This document shows positions 1-7,970 of a stretch of DNA of 17,766 bases, in pieces (the first letter of the stretch is position 1; every line of letters begins with the position of its first letter). Source of the DNA: Flavobacteriales bacterium UBA3442 (GTDB lineage: Bacteria; Bacteroidota; Bacteroidia; Flavobacteriales; Schleiferiaceae); NCBI GenBank assembly GCA_002378565.1, contig DFSH01000081.1, positions 1-17,766 on the forward strand. Reading direction: 5' to 3'. The notes under the pieces are model-generated. The model saw only the letters and a program-made list of their open reading frames with translations, made no database searches and was not told the DNA's origin. The position numbers were made by a program, and so were the translations under genes.

Positions 1-677
1 TCTTGATGAAAGTACCTGGATGAATCAGCCGTATGGATTTCATCAATCACAACGATTTGACCATCAGGCAGTTGACCAAATTCATACTTGGTGTCAACCA
101 ATATCAAACCTTGCTTAGCCGCCATTTCCGTTCCTCGCTGGAACAATGCTTTGGTGTAATCCTCCAACTGTTGGTAATCACTGGCTGAAACAATGCCCTG
201 ACTTATGATGTCCTCACGAGAAATGTCCATGTCGTGATCCCCTTGATCTGCTTTGGTCGATGGGGTGATGATTGGCTCAGGCAATGGGTCATTTTCTTTG
301 AGTCCATCAGGCAATTTCACACCGCAAAGCAAGCGATCTCCTTCAGCATAGGTCCTGGCAGCATGGCCGGCCAAATAACCCCGAATCACCATTTCAACCT
401 TGAAAGGCTTGGCAGCGTAACCCACAGCAACCACTGGGTCAGGCGTTGCGAGCAACCAATTGGGGACAATGTCCTCAGTTGCCTTCAAGAAATGGGCCGC
501 CATTTGATTGAGGACTTGGCCCTTGTGTGGAATAGCTACCGGTAAAATAACATCAAAGGCAGAGAGGCGATCACTGGCAACCAAAGCCAACAAGCCATGC
601 TCAAGGAAGTGCACATCTCGCACCTTCCCTTGGTAAAGGTTAGATTGACCCGTGAATGTGAGAGAGCTGTGGTCCAT
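1..677 (-). CDS. purC: Phosphoribosylaminoimidazole-succinocarboxamide synthase (SAICAR synthetase), N-terminal part
   Basis: This enzyme joins CAIR and aspartate using ATP in de novo purine synthesis, in the cytosol. The frame is open from the ATG at 677 to the window edge (225 codons), so the C-terminus lies outside the window. Visible motifs are GKVRDV (residues 17-22, nucleotide-binding loop), SDRLSAFDV (35-43), [13 protein letters not shown] (about 94-106), LVDTKYEFG (the second SAICAR synthetase signature) and [13 protein letters not shown] (211-223). The last motif normally reads PDSSR and here has A for P. The insertions between motifs fit the longer SAICAR synthetase of about 300 residues rather than the short E. 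coli form, so roughly a quarter is missing. It is divergent from the DUF62 gene. A near-consensus -7 element, TAGCTTTA, sits on the minus strand at 705-698. The identification is firm; the promoter is weak. Confidence 0.95.
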   Translation of the reverse strand, partial: MDHSSLTFTGQSNLYQGKVRDVHFLEHGLLALVASDRLSAFDVILPVAIPHKGQVLNQMAAHFLKATEDIVPNWLLATPDPVVAVGYAAKPFKVEMVIRGYLAGHAARTYAEGDRLLCGVKLPDGLKENDPLPEPIITPSTKADQGDHDMDISREDIISQGIVSASDYQQLEDYTKALFQRGTEMAAKQGLILVDTKYEFGQLPDGQIVVIDEIHTADSSRYFHQ

Positions 678-722
678 GGTATGAATTTTTAGCTGCCTAA
701 AGCTAGAATGATTTGCTCCGTG

Positions 723-750
723 TTGGCTAAAGCCGATTGAGGTACTTTTG
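723..750 (+). promoter_or_regulatory. Bacteroidota-type promoter for the DUF62 gene
   Basis: An exact TAnnTTTG -7 element (TACTTTTG, 743-750) lies 17 bases after a TTG (723-725) that could serve as the -33 element. Transcription would start near 754, giving a leader of about 17 bases before the ATG at 771. The consensus is that of the Bacteroidota primary sigma factor. The element is seen; its use is inferred. It probably drives the whole run through dnaN, since no better promoter is visible before gldF. Confidence 0.6.
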
Positions 751-770
751 AAAGGACAAATTTACCATAA

Positions 771-1577
771 ATGCCCATCGTCTCACTCACCACAGATTAC
801 GGCTGGAAAGATCCAGATGCCGCTGCCATTCGCGCAGGATTGTACAGTGAAATGCTGCGACATCAGGTGGCTTCACCCATGGTTGATGTCAGCCATGACG
901 TCAGTCCACGAAACCATCAAGAGGCTGCCTACATTCTTGGCGGGGCCTACAAGGCTTTCCCTAAAGGTTCTGTTCACCTCATGCTGATCGATTGTCGACC
1001 CATGGTGAACCATCCACCCATTGCGGCCATGATTGATGGTCATTACTTCCTGACACAGGATCATGGCGGGCTTTCTCTGCTCTTCCCTGGCCGACAGCCC
1101 GATGAATTGGTGACCATCGATATGCGAAACCGCTTAGACCTCACCGACCCCGGAGACATCATGACCGCAGCTGCTGCACACGTGATTGCAGGCGGCACCA
1201 TCAGCACCTTAGGGCCACCCAGGCCCCAATGGAATCAATTGCAGTCCACCCATCCAGAAATTCTGGACCGCAACCATGCCATTGTTCATGTACAGTACGT
1301 GGATCACTTTGGCCAAGTGGTCACCAATGCCCGTGAAACCTGGCTCAAAGAATGGCAGCAAGGGCGGACACTGAAGGTGCTCGCTCGTGGCATGGTCATC
1401 GATAGATTCATCGACAATCTGGGTGAAAAAATGGACCCAGGGTCCCGCTACATGCGAATCAATGACATGGGATTCCTTGAATTGGGGATTTCTTGGCCTG
1501 GCCAACACGGCGTGAACACAGCCAGCAACCTCTTTGGGTTAGGCCTGCAGGACCCCGTTGAATTGCAATTGCGCTAA
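771..1577 (+). CDS. DUF62-family S-adenosylmethionine hydroxide adenosyltransferase-like protein
   Basis: Members of this family cleave S-adenosylmethionine to adenosine and methionine with water as nucleophile; relatives are the SAM-dependent chlorinase and fluorinase. The 268-residue length is normal. Family landmarks are TTDYG with a following Asp (residues 7-14, usually TDFGxxD), SHDVSP (41-46), LIDC (72-75), QDHGG (96-100, where DNG is usual), VDHFGQVVTN (177-186, close to the DHFGN-TN signature of the second domain) and a C-terminal NDMGFLEL...LFGLGLQDPVEL segment typical of the C-terminal beta domain. The canonical HGRD segment that supplies the catalytic His is not present; its place reads TDPGDIMTAAAAH (125-137). 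From memory, Bacteroidota homologues also deviate here. The gene starts 20 bases after a good -7 element and ends 41 bases before gldF, so it is probably co-transcribed with gldFG. The family is confident; the exact reaction is not. Confidence 0.85.
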   Translation: MPIVSLTTDYGWKDPDAAAIRAGLYSEMLRHQVASPMVDVSHDVSPRNHQEAAYILGGAYKAFPKGSVHLMLIDCRPMVNHPPIAAMIDGHYFLTQDHGGLSLLFPGRQPDELVTIDMRNRLDLTDPGDIMTAAAAHVIAGGTISTLGPPRPQWNQLQSTHPEILDRNHAIVHVQYVDHFGQVVTNARETWLKEWQQGRTLKVLARGMVIDRFIDNLGEKMDPGSRYMRINDMGFLELGISWPGQHGVNTASNLFGLGLQDPVELQLR

Positions 1578-1618
1578 GGCTTGCGTGTCAGCAATTTTAA
1601 CCGAGATTTGACCCCTGC

Positions 1619-2353
1619 ATGCTGCATATCGCCTACAAAGAATTCTGCTCCTTTTTCCAGTCGTCCACTGGGGCATTGATCTTGTCCATCTACATGGGTT
1701 TCAATGGTGTGATTCTCTGGGTATTGGATGGGCCATTCAACTTGCTTGACAGCGGTTATGCTCAACTGGACGGACTGTTCATGCTCAGCCCTTGGCTTTT
1801 TCTATTGCTCATTCCAGGCATTGGCATGAAAATGGTCGCTGAAGAGAAACGTTCAGGAACCTTGGAGTGGCTTCTCACCAAACCCTTGACTGAATGGGAT
1901 ATTGTGCTAGGCAAATGGTTGGCTGGTTTGAGTCTCATCCGGCTTGCCTTGGTTCCAACAGCGGTTTATGTGATCACCGTGCAACAAATGGGCAACCCCA
2001 TTGGTAACATTGACCTGGGAAGCACGGCGGGGTCCTACCTAGGACTGCTGTTGCTTGGAGCGTCCTACCTCAGTGTGTCCATTTTTATTAGCAGTTTAAC
2101 AGACAATGCCATTGTGGCCTTGGTCATGTCATCCATGATTTGCCTCTTCATGTACACAGGGTTTGATCAAATAGCCGACATGATGCCAGTCAATAACCAT
2201 GGGCTTTTCTGGCGTCAATTAGGCATCAGCGAGCATTACAGTTCTATCAGCCGCGGGGTGGTTGACTCCCGTGACATCATCTACTTTCTATGCCTTTGCG
2301 GCATCTTTTTAGCAGCATCTGTTACCGCCCTTAAACGAAGAAATTGGTCATGA
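1619..2353 (+). CDS. gldF: Gliding motility-associated ABC transporter permease GldF
   Basis: GldF is the integral membrane subunit that with GldG and the ATPase GldA forms an ABC transporter linked to gliding in Flavobacterium; its substrate is unknown. The 244 residues contain about six hydrophobic segments (roughly 18-37, 55-72, 103-120, 138-158, 163-180, 219-237). The cytoplasmic loop EEKRSGTLEWLLTKPL (75-90) followed by ILGK-like VLGKWLA is the hallmark of ABC-2 type permeases of this branch, and SEHYSSISRGVVDSRD (204-219) is characteristic of GldF. The ATG at 1619 has no clear ribosome binding site, which is normal for the phylum. The stop overlaps the gldG start as ATGA at 2350-2353, so translation is probably coupled. 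No GldA-type ATPase is in the window. The gene also occurs in non-gliding Bacteroidota, so motility cannot be inferred from it alone. Confidence 0.93.
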   Translation: MLHIAYKEFCSFFQSSTGALILSIYMGFNGVILWVLDGPFNLLDSGYAQLDGLFMLSPWLFLLLIPGIGMKMVAEEKRSGTLEWLLTKPLTEWDIVLGKWLAGLSLIRLALVPTAVYVITVQQMGNPIGNIDLGSTAGSYLGLLLLGASYLSVSIFISSLTDNAIVALVMSSMICLFMYTGFDQIADMMPVNNHGLFWRQLGISEHYSSISRGVVDSRDIIYFLCLCGIFLAASVTALKRRNWS

Positions 2354-4080
2354 AACGCTCAGTGAAAGACATGCTAGAGCTTCTTGGCATCGCAGGGGGC
2401 TTGTTCCTGCTTGCATGGCTAAGCCAATCTTGGTTTGTGAGATTTGACCTGACAGAAGATCAGCGATTCACCTTGTCTGACGCAACAACGGCATTGGTTG
2501 AAGACATTGATGAGCCCTTGCTCTTTGTCATCTACCTCGACGGCGATCTCCCTTCAGGATTTGAACGCCTTAAAGCTGAGACCAAGCGCATGCTTGAGGA
2601 ATTCCAAGTCTTGAATTCCAACGTGCAAATACGCTTTGAAAACCCGTCCGACAACCCCGACCCACAAACCAGAAGGGACACCTATACCCAATTGAGGAAT
2701 CAAGGCCTGGCAGCTATTCAGATTGAAATTGAGCAAGTGGATGGTGTTCGGAAACAGCAAATCTTCCCCGGCGCCATGGCCAGCCACAAAGGCAGAATCT
2801 GGCCAGTTCAATTGTTGATTGAGCAATTTGCTACTGCACCAGAAACACAGATCAATGCCTCCATTCAAAACCTTGAGTATGTGTTGGCGTCTGCTCTGCG
2901 TGGATTGACACAACCTTTGACCAAGCACATCGCCTTCATTGATGGTCACAATGGCTTGTCCGAGATGGAAACCGCTTCCTTGGAATCAGTCCTTGAACGC
3001 AGCTACCAGGTCAGCCATTTCAACCTAAGGGAGTACCCTGTAGACAGCCTAACGGGTGGGATTTCCTTGGACTTGCAGATGCGACAACTCAACGCCTACG
3101 ATTTGATCATCCTGGCAAAGCCTCGATCAACGTTCTCTGATTTGGACTTGTGGTTATTGGATCAATACCTCATGCGCAATGGCCGGGCCATCTTCTTGGT
3201 TGAAGCCGTTCATGCAGAACTTGATTCCTTGTCATTTGCTCCTGAGTTTCTAGCCTACCCCATTTTGGATGCCACGGGACTTGACGCACCCTTGTTCACT
3301 TATGGTGTTCGGGTGAATACCGCCTTGTTGCAGGATTTGGTTTGTGCTGGCATACCCAGTGATGTTTCACGCAAGACCCTCAGACCATGGGCTTATTTTC
3401 CTTTGTTCTTGCCACAGGTTGAGCACCCCATTGCGAAAAACCTCAATGCCATTCGCATGGAATTTCCAACCACATTGGATACCATTGCTGTACCTGGCGT
3501 GAAGAAAACCGCCCTGTTGTTGTCATCGCCTTACGCAAAGCGCCAACCAACACCTGGCAAGGTGAGCCTTGCCACACTTTTCAATGAGCCGGATCGTTCG
3601 CGATTCCAAGAGTCCGCATTGCCTACAGCCATGTTGCTGGAAGGTGCTTTGCCCTCATTCTACGCCAACCGGATCACACCGATCACCTCCCTTGGCGCTG
3701 CACCTGATGTGGCACGTGATGCCAAACTGCTTGTTGTTGCCGATGGCGACTTCATCAAGAACCAACGCAACCTAGTAATTCCTGACATCCCACGGGGCCT
3801 GCCATTGCCATTGGGCTTTGATCAATTCTCCAGGCAGCAGTTTGGCAACCAAGATTTCATGCTCAATGCCGTGGATTACATGCTTGAAGGGGGTGGATTG
3901 ATTGATGTACGCGGGAGGGATATTGTCATGCGCCTGTTGGATCAGCAGCGCATTCAAGCCAACAGAGACCTGTTAACATGGGGCAATGCCCTCCTCCCTG
4001 TGCTCATTGTTCTGCTATTAACCAGGTTATACCAGTGGCGCCACCGACGACGTTCACATCAACACCATACTCCATCATGA
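2350..4080 (+). CDS. gldG: Gliding motility-associated ABC transporter substrate-binding protein GldG
   Basis: GldG is the partner of GldF: a large extracytoplasmic protein held by membrane segments at both ends. The 576 residues start with a transmembrane helix (about 9-26), then the family motif RFDLTEDQRFTLSDAT (31-46) and LDGDLPSGFERLKAET (63-78). A long soluble domain of the Gldg/ABC-type uncharacterised transport type follows, then a second helix near the C-terminus (about 541-560, NALLPVLIVLLLTRLY) and a basic tail rich in Arg and His. The length matches the family. I chose ATG 2350, which overlaps the gldF stop as ATGA, over a TTG six bases upstream. The stop at 4078-4080 in turn overlaps the next gene as ATGA. 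Identification is firm; what the complex transports or senses is not known. Confidence 0.93.
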   Translation: MKRSVKDMLELLGIAGGLFLLAWLSQSWFVRFDLTEDQRFTLSDATTALVEDIDEPLLFVIYLDGDLPSGFERLKAETKRMLEEFQVLNSNVQIRFENPSDNPDPQTRRDTYTQLRNQGLAAIQIEIEQVDGVRKQQIFPGAMASHKGRIWPVQLLIEQFATAPETQINASIQNLEYVLASALRGLTQPLTKHIAFIDGHNGLSEMETASLESVLERSYQVSHFNLREYPVDSLTGGISLDLQMRQLNAYDLIILAKPRSTFSDLDLWLLDQYLMRNGRAIFLVEAVHAELDSLSFAPEFLAYPILDATGLDAPLFTYGVRVNTALLQDLVCAGIPSDVSRKTLRPWAYFPLFLPQVEHPIAKNLNAIRMEFPTTLDTIAVPGVKKTALLLSSPYAKRQPTPGKVSLATLFNEPDRSRFQESALPTAMLLEGALPSFYANRITPITSLGAAPDVARDAKLLVVADGDFIKNQRNLVIPDIPRGLPLPLGFDQFSRQQFGNQDFMLNAVDYMLEGGGLIDVRGRDIVMRLLDQQRIQANRDLLTWGNALLPVLIVLLLTRLYQWRHRRRSHQHHTPS

Positions 4081-5069
4081 CTTCTTACTGGAAGCCCGTT
4101 GCCCTGTCCATAACCCTTATCGCCGTCATCCTTTGGTGGCTGTTCCCATCAGCCAATGATGGCTTGTACGATGAGGGCATGCACAACTTTGCCATTGAAG
4201 ACACCTCAGCCATCACGTCAATCATGATTTGGGACCGCAGCCCTGACACCGTCATTTTACGCAAACATGGACAAAAATGGGAGGTCAATGGACTACACCC
4301 GGCAAGAAAAGGTGCCGTTGATGAGATCCTGGAAACCCTGTACCGAATTCGCTTGAGAAGCATCCCTCAACAAGCAGCCGTCAAAAATATCCTCACACAA
4401 TTGGCCGTGCATGGCAAGCAGGTAACGATCTATGCCGGCGATCAGGTAGTCAAGCAATTTCAAGTTGGGTCCGAGACCATGGACATGCTAGGTACTTATA
4501 TGTTGATGCAAGGCTACAGCCAACCAGTAGCCACCCACATTCCTGGATTCAATGGCTTCCTCAGCAGCCGTTTCTTTTTGCGAGAAGACCTCTGGCGCAG
4601 CCGGAACCTCTTCCCCCATTCATCAGCCATTGTTGGGATGTCCATCTTGTACAGCGAGAACCCACAAGGGTCTTTTTCAATGAATGACCAAAAGCAATTC
4701 ACCACCATCTCAGGGTTAAGCATGATCAATGGCATGGCTTCTCAAGCCATGATGAAGGCCATCCAGTCCGCCAAGTATGAAGGCATGATCATTCCCTCAG
4801 ATAAGGTCTGGAACAAGCTTGACTCGATAGGTAAAACAAGGCCAGCCATCTTGATTGAGGTGTCATACGGCGATGGAAGTCAAGCCAGTATGTCTTGCTA
4901 CCACGTGCCTGGCGGAGAAGATATCATAGCTGCTGATGGGACAATACTTGAGCATGATCCCGACCGTTTTTATGCCCTACTAAGCGATGGAAGGTCAGCC
5001 TTGGTGCAGCGTTATGGCCTTCAACACTTGTTGAAAACTTCCCTTGATTTAGGCTTTCCCATGCAGTAA
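4077..5069 (+). CDS. Membrane-anchored DUF4340-like protein linked to GldFG
   Basis: The 330-residue protein has one N-terminal membrane helix (about 7-24) with no obvious signal-peptidase site, so the rest probably faces the periplasm. The pattern of short beta strands, such as VILRKHGQKWEVNG (59-72), VTIYAGDQVVKQFQVG (116-131), and the stretch GTYMLMQGYSQPVATHIPG (139-157) resemble the DUF4340 proteins commonly encoded beside GldG-type ABC components. The start ATG overlaps the gldG stop (ATGA at 4077-4080), implying coupled translation with gldF and gldG. An upstream extension of the frame to 3978 is ignored because it lies inside gldG. I infer a periplasmic accessory of the GldFG transporter. 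No enzymatic motif is visible. The domain assignment was made by eye. Confidence 0.75.
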   Translation: MTSYWKPVALSITLIAVILWWLFPSANDGLYDEGMHNFAIEDTSAITSIMIWDRSPDTVILRKHGQKWEVNGLHPARKGAVDEILETLYRIRLRSIPQQAAVKNILTQLAVHGKQVTIYAGDQVVKQFQVGSETMDMLGTYMLMQGYSQPVATHIPGFNGFLSSRFFLREDLWRSRNLFPHSSAIVGMSILYSENPQGSFSMNDQKQFTTISGLSMINGMASQAMMKAIQSAKYEGMIIPSDKVWNKLDSIGKTRPAILIEVSYGDGSQASMSCYHVPGGEDIIAADGTILEHDPDRFYALLSDGRSALVQRYGLQHLLKTSLDLGFPMQ

Positions 5070-5078
5070 TTTGCAGGC

Positions 5079-6200
5079 ATGAAGTTCATCGCATCAAGTG
5101 GCCAGCTACTCAAGGCCTTACAAACAGTTGGAGGTGTCATCCAGACCAACAACACCCTACCCATCCTCGACCATTTCCTGTTGGAATTGAGCCAAGGTCA
5201 ATTGACCTTGACGGCCTCTGACTTGGAAACAACCATGACCACCACCTTGGATATTGAGACGGAGGGGGAAATCACCGCAGCCATTCCTGCTCGCATCCTG
5301 TTGGATACCGTTAAGAGCTTTCCTGAGCAGCCGTTGACATTCACCTTGAATCCCGACAAGCACAGCGTGGAGGTGAGTTCAGACTACGGCAAATATGCCC
5401 TGTCCTACGTCGATGCAACTGAATACCCCAAGGCAGCTGCTCTCAGTGATGCCGCCTCAATCAGCATGCCAGCCAATGTCTTGACTTCAGCCTTGCACAA
5501 AACACTTTTCGCAGCGGGCAACGACGATTTGCGGCCGGTCATGAGCGGGGTGTTCTTCCAACTCACATCCGATGGATTGACTTTTGTGGCAACGGATGCA
5601 CACAAGCTGGTTCGCTATGTGCGGACTGATATCAAAGCTTCAAACACATCTGAGCTCATCATTCCAAAGAAGCCATTGAATCAACTCAAGGCAACCCTAG
5701 GGCAAGGTGATGACATCGTGACCATGCATGTGACGGAGCAAAATGCGCAGTTCAGCTATGGCAATGTGACCTTAATCTGCCGACTGATTGATGGCAAGTA
5801 CCCCAACTTTGAGGCCGTTATACCTAAGGACAACCCCAACAAACTCACAGTCGATCGTGGCACCTTGCTCAGTTCAGTTAAACGCGTCAGCTTGTTTGCC
5901 AACAAAACCACCCACCAGATTCGGTTCAAGATCACTGGCAATGAACTGACCATTTCTGCAGAAGACCCCGACTTTGCCAACAAGGCCCATGAGCGCCTCA
6001 CTTGCCAATACGATGGATCAGACATGGAAATTGGTTTCAATAGCAGATTCATTGTGGAAATGCTGAATAATTTAACTAGCGATGACGTGGTCATGGAGCT
6101 CTCAGCACCCAACCGTGCAGGGCTTCTGTTCCCTGAAAGCGGACTGGAGGATGGTGAGTCCATCCTCATGCTGGTCATGCCTGTCATGCTCAATCAATGA
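5079..6200 (+). CDS. dnaN: DNA polymerase III beta subunit (sliding clamp)
   Basis: The beta clamp encircles DNA as a dimer and tethers polymerase III and other DNA enzymes. The 373 residues are full length and show the three clamp domains. The N-terminus is MKFIASSGQLLKAL, with NTLPILDHFLLEL at about 25-37. The central domain has the FVATDAHKLVRY strand typical of the family. The C-terminus ends VMPVMLNQ, the conserved MPV-x-L element that lines the peptide-binding pocket. It starts nine bases after the DUF4340 gene and is followed at once by a terminator, so it appears to be the last gene of the run that begins at the DUF62 gene. dnaA is not adjacent, so this position says nothing about the replication origin. 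Confidence 0.97.
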   Translation: MKFIASSGQLLKALQTVGGVIQTNNTLPILDHFLLELSQGQLTLTASDLETTMTTTLDIETEGEITAAIPARILLDTVKSFPEQPLTFTLNPDKHSVEVSSDYGKYALSYVDATEYPKAAALSDAASISMPANVLTSALHKTLFAAGNDDLRPVMSGVFFQLTSDGLTFVATDAHKLVRYVRTDIKASNTSELIIPKKPLNQLKATLGQGDDIVTMHVTEQNAQFSYGNVTLICRLIDGKYPNFEAVIPKDNPNKLTVDRGTLLSSVKRVSLFANKTTHQIRFKITGNELTISAEDPDFANKAHERLTCQYDGSDMEIGFNSRFIVEMLNNLTSDDVVMELSAPNRAGLLFPESGLEDGESILMLVMPVMLNQ

Positions 6201-6207
6201 CCCTCTA

Positions 6208-6232
6208 GGCCACTGCATGTGGCCTTTTTTTT
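6208..6232 (+). terminator. Intrinsic terminator after dnaN
   Basis: A perfect six-base-pair stem, GGCCAC (6208-6213) with GTGGCC (6219-6224), a five-base loop TGCAT and a run of eight T (6225-6232) follow the dnaN stop by seven bases. It is only 20 bases from the pruA start, so pruA needs a promoter at or before the hairpin or depends on read-through. Confidence 0.85.
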
Positions 6233-6252
6233 ACACCTCAATTACTCACACC

Positions 6253-7878
6253 ATGGCCAACGGATTTTTTCGCCCCCCCTACCCTGAAAACGAAGCAATC
6301 AACGACTACGCTCCTGGTTGCCCTATTCGTGAAGACATATTATCAACCTATGAAGACATGCTCAAAGGCCATGTGGACATCCCCATGTTCATTGGCGGCA
6401 AGGAGGTTCGAACCAATGAGTTAAGGGATTGCCGTCCACCTCATGATCACAAGAAATTGATCGGACAATACCATTGGGGTACTGGCCAGCATGCAAGCGA
6501 TGCCATCGATGCCGCACTGAGCGCACACAAAGCGTGGGCAGCGATGCCATGGACAGAGCGCGCTGCCATTTTCTTGCGTGCAGCAGACATGGTTTCTGGT
6601 CCATACCGAGCAAAAATCAATGCAGCCACCATGTTGGCTCAATCCAAAACCTTATTCCAAGCTGAAATTGATGCTGCTTGTGAGTTTGCCGACTTTTTGC
6701 GCTTCAATGTGCAGTACATGACTGACATCTATGAGATGCAGCCTGACAGCTCAGCCGGTGTATGGAATCGCGTGGAGTACAGGCCCTTGGAAGGCTTTGT
6801 CTTTGCATTGACACCCTTCAACTTCACAGCCATTGCAGGCAACTTGCCAGCGGCTCCTGCCTTGATGGGCAATGTGGTTGTTTGGAAGCCTTCTGATAGC
6901 CAAATCTATTCTGCTTGGGTTGTGATGGAAATATTCCGCAAAGCTGGCATGCCTGCTGGCGTGATCAATTTGATTTACGCAGATGGCCCTGAGGTGGGCG
7001 ATGTTGTGTTCAAGCACCCCGACTTTGCAGGCTTGCATTTCACTGGGTCAACCGGCGTTTTCAAGCACCTTTGGAAGGAAATTGGTCAAAACATTGACCG
7101 TTACAAATCCTACCCTCGGATCGTAGGTGAGACTGGCGGCAAGGATTTCATCGTTGCGCACCACAGTGCTGATGCCACTGAGCTAGCTACCGCTTTGAGC
7201 CGTGGCGCCTTTGAATTCCAAGGGCAAAAATGCTCTGCCGTTTCTCGGGCATACATTCCTGAGAGCTTATGGCCTGAAGTGAAAAAGCAATTGCTTGACA
7301 ACATCCAAGACTTCAAGATGGGGAGCCCTGGTGATCCCAAGAATTTCATGACTGCTGTGATTGACGAGCGTTCCTTTGATAAAATTGCTGCCTTCATTGA
7401 TGACAGCAAACAGCAAGATGATGCAGACATCCTAACTGGCGGGTCCTATGACAAGTCCAAAGGCTACTTCATCGATCCTGTCGTGGTTCACACAAGCAAT
7501 CCACATTTCAGAACCATGTGCGAAGAAATCTTTGGCCCATTCCTCACCATTCACACCTACCCAGATGCAGATTGGACCAAGACGTTGGCATTGGTTGACT
7601 CAACCAGCCAGTACGCCCTGACAGGTGCGGTCTTCTCATTGGATCGTTACGCCATCAATGAAGCCTTGGAGGCCTTGACATTTTCTGCTGGCAATTTCTA
7701 CATCAACGACAAGCCATCAGGTGCAGTGGTTGGCCAACAGCCATTTGGCGGAGGCAGAGGATCTGGCACCAACGACAAGGCGGGATCTGCACAAAACCTG
7801 CTTCGATGGGTTTCTCCTCGAACCATCAAGGAAACCTTGCTCCCTGCAAAATCCTACCCCTACCCTTACATGGACTGA
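6253..7878 (+). CDS. pruA: L-glutamate gamma-semialdehyde dehydrogenase (1-pyrroline-5-carboxylate dehydrogenase)
   Basis: This NAD-dependent aldehyde dehydrogenase oxidises glutamate semialdehyde to glutamate, the second step of proline catabolism. The 541-residue single-domain form resembles ALDH4-type enzymes and is the usual size in Bacteroidota, unlike the PutA fusion of enterobacteria. Motifs seen are FALTPFNFTAIAGNLP (about 189-204), WKPSDS (cofactor-binding Lys), FTGSTGVF (NAD-binding), GETGGKDF with the general base Glu293, FEFQGQKCSAVSR with the catalytic Cys327, EEIFGPF and QQPFGGGRGSGTNDKAG near the end. The Glu-to-Cys spacing of 34 residues is normal. I chose the ATG at 6253; the open frame extends back into dnaN to 6082 but that part is a shadow. 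No proline dehydrogenase gene is adjacent. No -7 element is visible between the upstream terminator and the start. Confidence 0.95.
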   Translation: MANGFFRPPYPENEAINDYAPGCPIREDILSTYEDMLKGHVDIPMFIGGKEVRTNELRDCRPPHDHKKLIGQYHWGTGQHASDAIDAALSAHKAWAAMPWTERAAIFLRAADMVSGPYRAKINAATMLAQSKTLFQAEIDAACEFADFLRFNVQYMTDIYEMQPDSSAGVWNRVEYRPLEGFVFALTPFNFTAIAGNLPAAPALMGNVVVWKPSDSQIYSAWVVMEIFRKAGMPAGVINLIYADGPEVGDVVFKHPDFAGLHFTGSTGVFKHLWKEIGQNIDRYKSYPRIVGETGGKDFIVAHHSADATELATALSRGAFEFQGQKCSAVSRAYIPESLWPEVKKQLLDNIQDFKMGSPGDPKNFMTAVIDERSFDKIAAFIDDSKQQDDADILTGGSYDKSKGYFIDPVVVHTSNPHFRTMCEEIFGPFLTIHTYPDADWTKTLALVDSTSQYALTGAVFSLDRYAINEALEALTFSAGNFYINDKPSGAVVGQQPFGGGRGSGTNDKAGSAQNLLRWVSPRTIKETLLPAKSYPYPYMD

Positions 7879-7881
7879 ACG

Positions 7882-7913
7882 AAAAAACCCGCAGATCGCT
7901 CTGCGGGTTTTTT
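7882..7913. terminator. Bidirectional terminator between pruA and rsmG
   Basis: The stem CCCGCAG (7888-7894) with CTGCGGG (7901-7907), and six-base loop ATCGCT, is flanked by A6 (7882-7887) on the left and T6 (7908-7913) on the right. It can therefore terminate both the + strand pruA transcript and the - strand transcript ending with rsmG. It begins three bases after the pruA stop; the rsmG stop lies 58 bases away on the other side. Confidence 0.88.
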
Positions 7914-7970
7914 CATGACTTGTTTGCTGGTGACGATGGTTGTTTAAGCCATTTCAAAAGCATTCTGTGA

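Noticed and set aside
2554..2949. Minus-strand open frame of 131 codons inside gldG.
   Set aside because: Antisense to a confident gene with no family features; a shadow frame.
5066..5078. TAATTTG just before dnaN as a possible -7 element.
   Set aside because: It has one base too few for TAnnTTTG and overlaps the preceding stop codon.
5756..6193. Long minus-strand open frame of 145 codons opposite dnaN.
   Set aside because: It lies fully within dnaN, has Ser/Leu-rich composition typical of antisense shadow frames, and shows no recognisable motif.
6082..6252. Upstream extension of the pruA frame into dnaN.
   Set aside because: It overlaps dnaN and the terminator, and the extra peptide has no resemblance to the aldehyde dehydrogenase N-terminus, which begins at the ATG at 6253.
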